Made by a program: the position numbers and the translations under genes. Shown piece by piece: positions 59,798 to 64,000 of a stretch of DNA of 64,000 bases. The stretch spans positions 3,010 through 67,009 of the forward strand of contig JBCCXD010000015.1 of the NCBI GenBank assembly GCA_039192165.1. The letters are read 5' to 3'. Every line of letters begins with the position of its first letter. Positions within the stretch are counted from its first letter, which is position 1. The notes under the pieces are model-generated. The model was not told the DNA's origin. It worked only from the letters and a program-made list of their open reading frames with translations, and ran no database searches. The DNA is from Dinoroseobacter sp039192165 (GTDB lineage: Bacteria; Pseudomonadota; Alphaproteobacteria; Rhodobacterales; Rhodobacteraceae).

Positions 59798-60685
59798 ATG
59801 AATGGGACAAATGTATCACAAAAGATTCTCAGCCGGCTCACTGAAGAGTTGGACAGCCTGACACCCGAGGCGCAGAAAGCCGCGCGGTACGTGCTGGAGA
59901 ACCCAACAGAGGTTGGCGTTTCGACGGTGCGCGAGATTGCAAGCGCAGCGCAGGTTAAACCTAACACAGTCGTACGCATGGCAAGGCAGGTCGGCTTCGA
60001 AGGCTATGACGACTTCCGGGAACCCTTTCGCGATGCAATTCGTCGCGGCGGCGTCAGCTTTCCGGATCGTGCCCGTTGGTTGCAAGGTATAAGCCGTTCG
60101 GGCGAGCTCGGCGGGCTTTACGCAGATATGGTCGGAGCTGCGATACGGAACATTGAACAATCGTTTGCGGATATTTCATCCCAGCAGCTTGAGAAAGCTG
60201 CGCGGGATATCTGGACAAGTCGGCAGGTTTTTACCCTCGGTGTCGGCGTGAACAACTCGAATGCCCGCAACTTCACCTACCTCGCCTCCACCGGGATGAC
60301 CGATTTCCACGCGATCCCGCGCCCTGGCTCAACCCCCGCCGACGATCTGGCGTGGGCTGACGGGAATGACGTCTTGATTGCGATGACGTCTACACCCTTT
60401 CGAAGCGAAGTGATCGAAGCTGTGAAAATCGCACGAGAACAAAGTGTAAAGATCATTGCAATTTCAGATACACCGGCGAGCCCAATCATCCGCATGGCGG
60501 ACCACGGGTTTATTGTGTCTGTCGACACGCCGCAGTTTTTCCCGTCTTCGATCTCGCTCATTGCTCTTCTGGAAACGCTGCTCAGCTTTGTGGTCGCAGT
60601 GTCCTCTGACGAAATCGTGGACCGGGTGACGCAGTTTCATCGCCGTCGCCATCAACTTGGCCTTTACGTGGATGATCCGAAATGA
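59798..60685 (+). CDS. MurR/RpiR-family transcription regulator
   Basis: A 295-residue regulator. The N-terminal HTH is at about 1-80 (LTPEAQKAARYVLENPTEVGV, then VREIASAAQVKPNTVVRMARQVGFEGYDDFRE) and the C-terminal SIS phosphosugar-binding domain is at about 125-260 (VFTLGVGVNNSNARNFTYL, VLIAMTSTPFRSEVIEAV). RpiR proteins usually sense sugar phosphates, so its place in a methylamine locus is of interest. The stop overlaps the Rieske start (ATGA). Confidence 0.9.
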   Translation: MNGTNVSQKILSRLTEELDSLTPEAQKAARYVLENPTEVGVSTVREIASAAQVKPNTVVRMARQVGFEGYDDFREPFRDAIRRGGVSFPDRARWLQGISRSGELGGLYADMVGAAIRNIEQSFADISSQQLEKAARDIWTSRQVFTLGVGVNNSNARNFTYLASTGMTDFHAIPRPGSTPADDLAWADGNDVLIAMTSTPFRSEVIEAVKIAREQSVKIIAISDTPASPIIRMADHGFIVSVDTPQFFPSSISLIALLETLLSFVVAVSSDEIVDRVTQFHRRRHQLGLYVDDPK

Positions 60686-61818
60686 CCATCTCTCCGCTAC
60701 CCACACGCTCTCTTGACGCGTTCTATTACACGGACCCTCACATCTTCGCAGTCGAACGGTCCGGGCTGCTCGCCCGCACATGGCAGTTTGCTGGACATGC
60801 CAGCCAGCTGGAGAACCCGGGTGACTACTTCGCTTTTGAACTGGCCGGAGAAAGCCTGTTTTCCATCATGGGGCGCGACGGCGCTATCCGGACCTTCTAC
60901 AATGTTTGTCAGCACCGCGCGCATCAATTGGTTGAAGGATCTGGCACCACCCGTGTTGTCGTTTGCCCCTATCATGCATGGACCTATGAACTGACCGGGC
61001 ATCTGCGCGCCGGCCCGAACATCAAGTCTGTCCCCGGTTTTGACAAATCCAAAATCTGCCTCACAGAAGTCCGTACTGAGGTCTTTCTTGGCTTTGTCTT
61101 CGTCAATCTCGACCCGCACGCCGCACCTATGGAGGACTGGTTTCCCGGCGCGCAAGGCGAGCTTGAAGCGTTTGTGCCGCATTGGGCAGACCTTAAGCCT
61201 CTGGAATGGGTGGAAATTGTCGAACACTGCAACTGGAAGGTCTCGGTCGAGAACTACTCAGAATGCTACCACTGTAGCCTGAATCACCCGACATTCTCTT
61301 CGGGTGTAATCAAACCAGAAACCTATAACATCATGCCACAGGGATACTGCTTGCGGCATACGACCGAGTCCTCGTCCCTTGATCAGATGAGCTACGACAT
61401 TCACAGCGGCTTTGCGAATAACGAAAAATACTCCTCCTGGTTTCTGTGGCCGATGTTCTCATTCCAAGTCTATCCTGGAAACCTGCTGAACACCTACCAC
61501 TGGCGCGCTCTTGACACAGAGCATGTTGCGGTCTGGCGCGGCTGGTATTCGGTTGGGGGCGAGGACAACGAGACTGTGAGACGAATGGCAGCGCAGGACC
61601 GCGCCACCACGGTAGAAGAGGACATCCATCTTGTTGAAAGTGTGCAGCGCGGGCTCCGGTCGCGGGGCTACGTGCCTGGGCCTTTGGTGGTAGATCCGGC
61701 CTGCGGCGTGAACTCAGAACACTCAATCCTGCATCTCCAGCGCTGGATGCGAGAAGCGCTCGAAGCAGACCTCGCGCAGGAGCAGAGGCCGCAACACCGG
61801 CAAGGCGGCGCGATATGA
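60682..61818 (+). CDS. Rieske-type oxygenase, alpha subunit, probable N-demethylase
   Basis: A 378-residue oxygenase. The Rieske cluster ligands are C76-x-H78 (NVCQHRAH) and C95-x2-H98 (VCPYHAWTY). The mononuclear iron site is E194-x2-H197-x4-H202 (NYSECYHCSLNH), with Glu where most members have Asp, as in carnitine oxygenase CntA and related trimethylamine-type demethylases. Electron-transfer partners are not adjacent. It overlaps the RpiR and aldehyde dehydrogenase genes (ATGA both sides). Confidence 0.9.
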   Translation: MTISPLPTRSLDAFYYTDPHIFAVERSGLLARTWQFAGHASQLENPGDYFAFELAGESLFSIMGRDGAIRTFYNVCQHRAHQLVEGSGTTRVVVCPYHAWTYELTGHLRAGPNIKSVPGFDKSKICLTEVRTEVFLGFVFVNLDPHAAPMEDWFPGAQGELEAFVPHWADLKPLEWVEIVEHCNWKVSVENYSECYHCSLNHPTFSSGVIKPETYNIMPQGYCLRHTTESSSLDQMSYDIHSGFANNEKYSSWFLWPMFSFQVYPGNLLNTYHWRALDTEHVAVWRGWYSVGGEDNETVRRMAAQDRATTVEEDIHLVESVQRGLRSRGYVPGPLVVDPACGVNSEHSILHLQRWMREALEADLAQEQRPQHRQGGAI

Positions 61819-63266
61819 ACGATCTTGCTCCATTCTGGAAAAACTATATCGACGGCCAATGGGTCGACGGCGGAGACGGGCGTCTAACCGTTCTGGATCC
61901 AGCAACCGGAAAAGCACTGGCCGATCACGCCGCCGCCGATGCTGCGGATGTCGACAGGGCTGTTCAGGCTGCGCGCCGTCTGCATCTGTCGCGTGCGTTG
62001 AGCGGCATGCGTCCGATTGAACGAGGCCGGATGGTTCAGGCAATGGGCACATATCTTCTCACGCATAAAGCGGAGATCGCACATACGCTGACCCTGGAGC
62101 AGGGCAAACCACTATGGGAAAGCGAAATCGAGATCGAGGGCGCAGCACTCTATTTCGAGTATTATGGCAATCAGGCCAGCACGATCGAAGGGCGATCCGT
62201 TCCACTTGGCGATGGATATCTCGACTGGACAGAGCATGAACCATACGGTGTCTCGGCGCAGATCATTCCATGGAACTATCCTTTGGAGATGGCCGCGCGT
62301 TCACTGTCGGCCGCTTTGGCTACAGGCAATGCCTGTGTCCTCAAACCACCCGAGCTCACCCCGCTGACCCATGCCTGGATCGCCAAGGCGGCGGAGGCCG
62401 CCGGTTTCCCGGCAGGCGCGGTAAATGTCGTTTGCGGACTGGGGCAAACTGCCGGCGCGGCACTTGCCGGGCATCCCGACGTGAACCAGATCGTCTTTAC
62501 AGGTTCTGTTGCCACCGGCATTGCCATTGCCACGTCCGCCGCGCACAACGTAGTTCCCTGCGTTCTTGAACTCGGCGGCAAATCAGCCGCGATCGTGCAT
62601 AGTGATGCGGACCTCGACGCGTTCGAAACCGACATGCGGTGGGGCATCTTCTTCAATGCAGGACAAGTCTGTTCTGCAATGAGCCGGGTCATCGTCCATG
62701 AATCCCGTGCCGCCGAACTTCTGGAACGCGCGGAGGCGCTGGCGCGTTCCTTGTCCGTGGGGCCCGGCATCAAGCGGCCGGAGTTTGGCGCGAATATGGG
62801 CGCAATGGTCTCGGACCCTCAACGCGACCGGGCGGAAAACATGGTGAGCCGGGCACAGACAGAAGGCGCGCGGATCATTACCGGCGGCCGCCGCCTGAAC
62901 CGCGATGGGGCCTTTCTGGAACCAACAGTAATGGCGCAGGTCACCCCAGACATGGAAATTGCCCGGAATGAGGTCTTTGGCCCTGTTCTGTCTGTTCTGA
63001 CATTTAAGGATGAGGCCGAGGCGATCGCCCTCGCCAATGGCACAGACTACGGCCTTGTGGCCGGCGTGTTCACAGCCGACCTTGACCGCGCAACGCAGGC
63101 CGCCCGCAAGCTCCGGGCCGGACAGGTGTTTGTAAACGAATGGTATGCAGGCGGCGTCGAGACACCGTTCGGAGGATATGGGAAATCGGGGTATGGGCGC
63201 GAAAAAGGGCGAGAGGCTCTTTGGAACTACGTGCAGACCAAGAATATCGCGATCAAAGCCCGTTAG
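61815..63266 (+). CDS. aldehyde dehydrogenase, betaine-aldehyde type
   Basis: NAD(P)-dependent ALDH of 483 residues with QIIPWNYPLEMAARSL, FTGSVATGIAIAT, LELGGKSAAIVHSDADLD (catalytic Glu), FNAGQVCSAMSR (catalytic Cys near 290) and VETPFGGYGKSGYGREKG. It overlaps the Rieske gene by 4 bases. It likely oxidises the aldehyde made by demethylation or by side-chain cleavage in the same pathway (inference). Confidence 0.92.
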   Translation: MNDLAPFWKNYIDGQWVDGGDGRLTVLDPATGKALADHAAADAADVDRAVQAARRLHLSRALSGMRPIERGRMVQAMGTYLLTHKAEIAHTLTLEQGKPLWESEIEIEGAALYFEYYGNQASTIEGRSVPLGDGYLDWTEHEPYGVSAQIIPWNYPLEMAARSLSAALATGNACVLKPPELTPLTHAWIAKAAEAAGFPAGAVNVVCGLGQTAGAALAGHPDVNQIVFTGSVATGIAIATSAAHNVVPCVLELGGKSAAIVHSDADLDAFETDMRWGIFFNAGQVCSAMSRVIVHESRAAELLERAEALARSLSVGPGIKRPEFGANMGAMVSDPQRDRAENMVSRAQTEGARIITGGRRLNRDGAFLEPTVMAQVTPDMEIARNEVFGPVLSVLTFKDEAEAIALANGTDYGLVAGVFTADLDRATQAARKLRAGQVFVNEWYAGGVETPFGGYGKSGYGREKGREALWNYVQTKNIAIKAR

Positions 63267-63424
63267 ACTAAAAGAGGCTGAACAACCAAGATGACCAAGA
63301 CGAGCTGAAACTCAACGCGGCGTACGAAGCGCCCTTGCGGTCGTCGGTGCTTCAGACCGAGGGCGTTCGCCCGATCAGGAATACGACCGTGTAAACTATC
63401 AAATGACGTCCAGAGAGAACCCAG

Positions 63425-63811
63425 ATGACCGATCAGTTTGATGAAGACCTGTTCCTGAAGGGACTTGCTCACCGCAAGGCCACTCTGGGTGCGGAATATG
63501 TCGAGAAAAACCTTGCGGCAGCAGACGACTTCACGCGCCCCTTTCAGGAGGCCATGACGGCCTGGTGCTGGGGCTTTGGCTGGGGAGATGACACAATCGA
63601 CGCCAGGACGCGCTCGATGATCAACCTCGCGATGATCGGGGCCTTAGGCAAAATGCAGGAATGGGAAATCCACTGCCGCGGCGCAATCAACAACGGCGTG
63701 TCAAAAGAAGAAGTTCGCGCAATCATTCATGTGGTTGGAATTTATTGCGGAGTTCCACAGGCGCTGGAGTGCTTTCGCGTTGCAAAACGTGTTTTTACGG
63801 AAACTGTCTAA
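63425..63811 (+). CDS. carboxymuconolactone decarboxylase / AhpD-like protein
   Basis: A 128-residue all-helical protein. The CMD fold is seen in DDTIDARTRSMINLAMIGALGKMQEWEIHCRGAINNGVSKEEVRAIIHVVGIYCGVP (in parts), with a single Cys after the conserved His region and no CxxC of AhpD peroxidases. It resembles 4-carboxymuconolactone decarboxylases in the broad sense. A link to the preceding genes is possible across a 158-base gap. Function not settled. Confidence 0.82.
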   Translation: MTDQFDEDLFLKGLAHRKATLGAEYVEKNLAAADDFTRPFQEAMTAWCWGFGWGDDTIDARTRSMINLAMIGALGKMQEWEIHCRGAINNGVSKEEVRAIIHVVGIYCGVPQALECFRVAKRVFTETV

Positions 63812-63818
63812 ATGCAAA

Positions 63819-63836
63819 AACGCCCCTTGGGGCGTT
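63819..63836. terminator. hairpin terminator between the CMD gene and the initiator tRNA
   Basis: AACGCCC-CTTG-GGGCGTT (63819-63836) is a perfect stem. On minus it is followed by TTTTTG, so it acts mainly as the tRNA terminator; on plus the T-rich tail comes later and is weaker. Confidence 0.75.
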
Positions 63837-63862
63837 AGCGCTTTGTTTTTATGTTCTATTTT

Positions 63863-63939
<77 letters not shown>

Positions 63940-64000
63940 ACAGTTTTTTGGCCGTTTGCTTGGGCGCGTTTTGGCCGTGTCGAGTTTGATCATCGTCAGA

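Overview
The window is a GC-rich chromosomal segment from an alphaproteobacterium, most likely a marine member of the Rhodobacterales (Roseobacter group). The evidence is the gene content: a stand-alone F0 ATP synthase operon atpI-B-E-F'-F with a duplicated b subunit and no F1 genes beside it, the ffh-(GNAT array)-chorismate mutase-rpsP-rimM order, a TRAP transporter coupled to malonate activation, DUF1523 and DUF1045 proteins, and dimethylglycine-dehydrogenase and Rieske type methylamine genes. I found no insertion sequence, integrase, phage gene or CRISPR array.

Layout. 1-4016: the end of a NitT/TauT-type ABC operon (ATPase, permease, amidohydrolase, VOC protein, THI5-like binding protein), closed by a terminator. 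4343-7539: a Tat-type YHS protein and a large MscS channel. 7564-14072: a malonate module (TRAP P-Q-M, malonyl-CoA decarboxylase, malonyl-CoA synthetase) with a divergent GntR regulator and a perfect palindromic operator. 14082-18400: ribulose-phosphate epimerase, then deoxyribose-phosphate aldolase with a one-and-a-half-domain aldehyde dehydrogenase. 18482-27735: AI-2E family permease, DUF1523 pair, M20 deacylase plus aldehyde dehydrogenase, PfkB kinase, endonuclease III, Ada/Ogt protein, OmpA lipoprotein and FadR-type regulator. 27786-30348: the F0 operon.

30652-34474 holds a membrane hypothetical, an ArsR regulator, a DMT exporter, and a LysR regulator divergent from an azoreductase. 34742-40151 is the translation and secretion block: ffh, four tandem one-base-overlapping GNAT acetyltransferases, chorismate mutase, rpsP, rimM. 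It is preceded by a GC-rich leader with several hairpins. 40216-44943: a DUF1045 2H phosphoesterase, an MFS transporter with a His-rich tail, and modABC for molybdate.

44955-54794 groups periplasmic and envelope proteins with no obvious shared pathway: PafA-like phosphatase, arylsulfatase, eight-haem cytochrome c, HupE/UreJ-type membrane protein, membrane-anchored parvulin and a membrane-fused spermidine-synthase-like protein. This is the best candidate here for an undescribed system. 54833-63811 looks like a quaternary or methylated amine catabolic locus: class III aminotransferase, enolase-superfamily enzyme, dimethylglycine-dehydrogenase-like demethylase, RpiR regulator, Rieske oxygenase, aldehyde dehydrogenase and a carboxymuconolactone-decarboxylase-like protein. 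An initiator tRNA on the minus strand ends the window.

All functions are read from motifs and remembered family features; no search was run. Start codons were chosen from overlaps and ribosome binding sites and are inferences.
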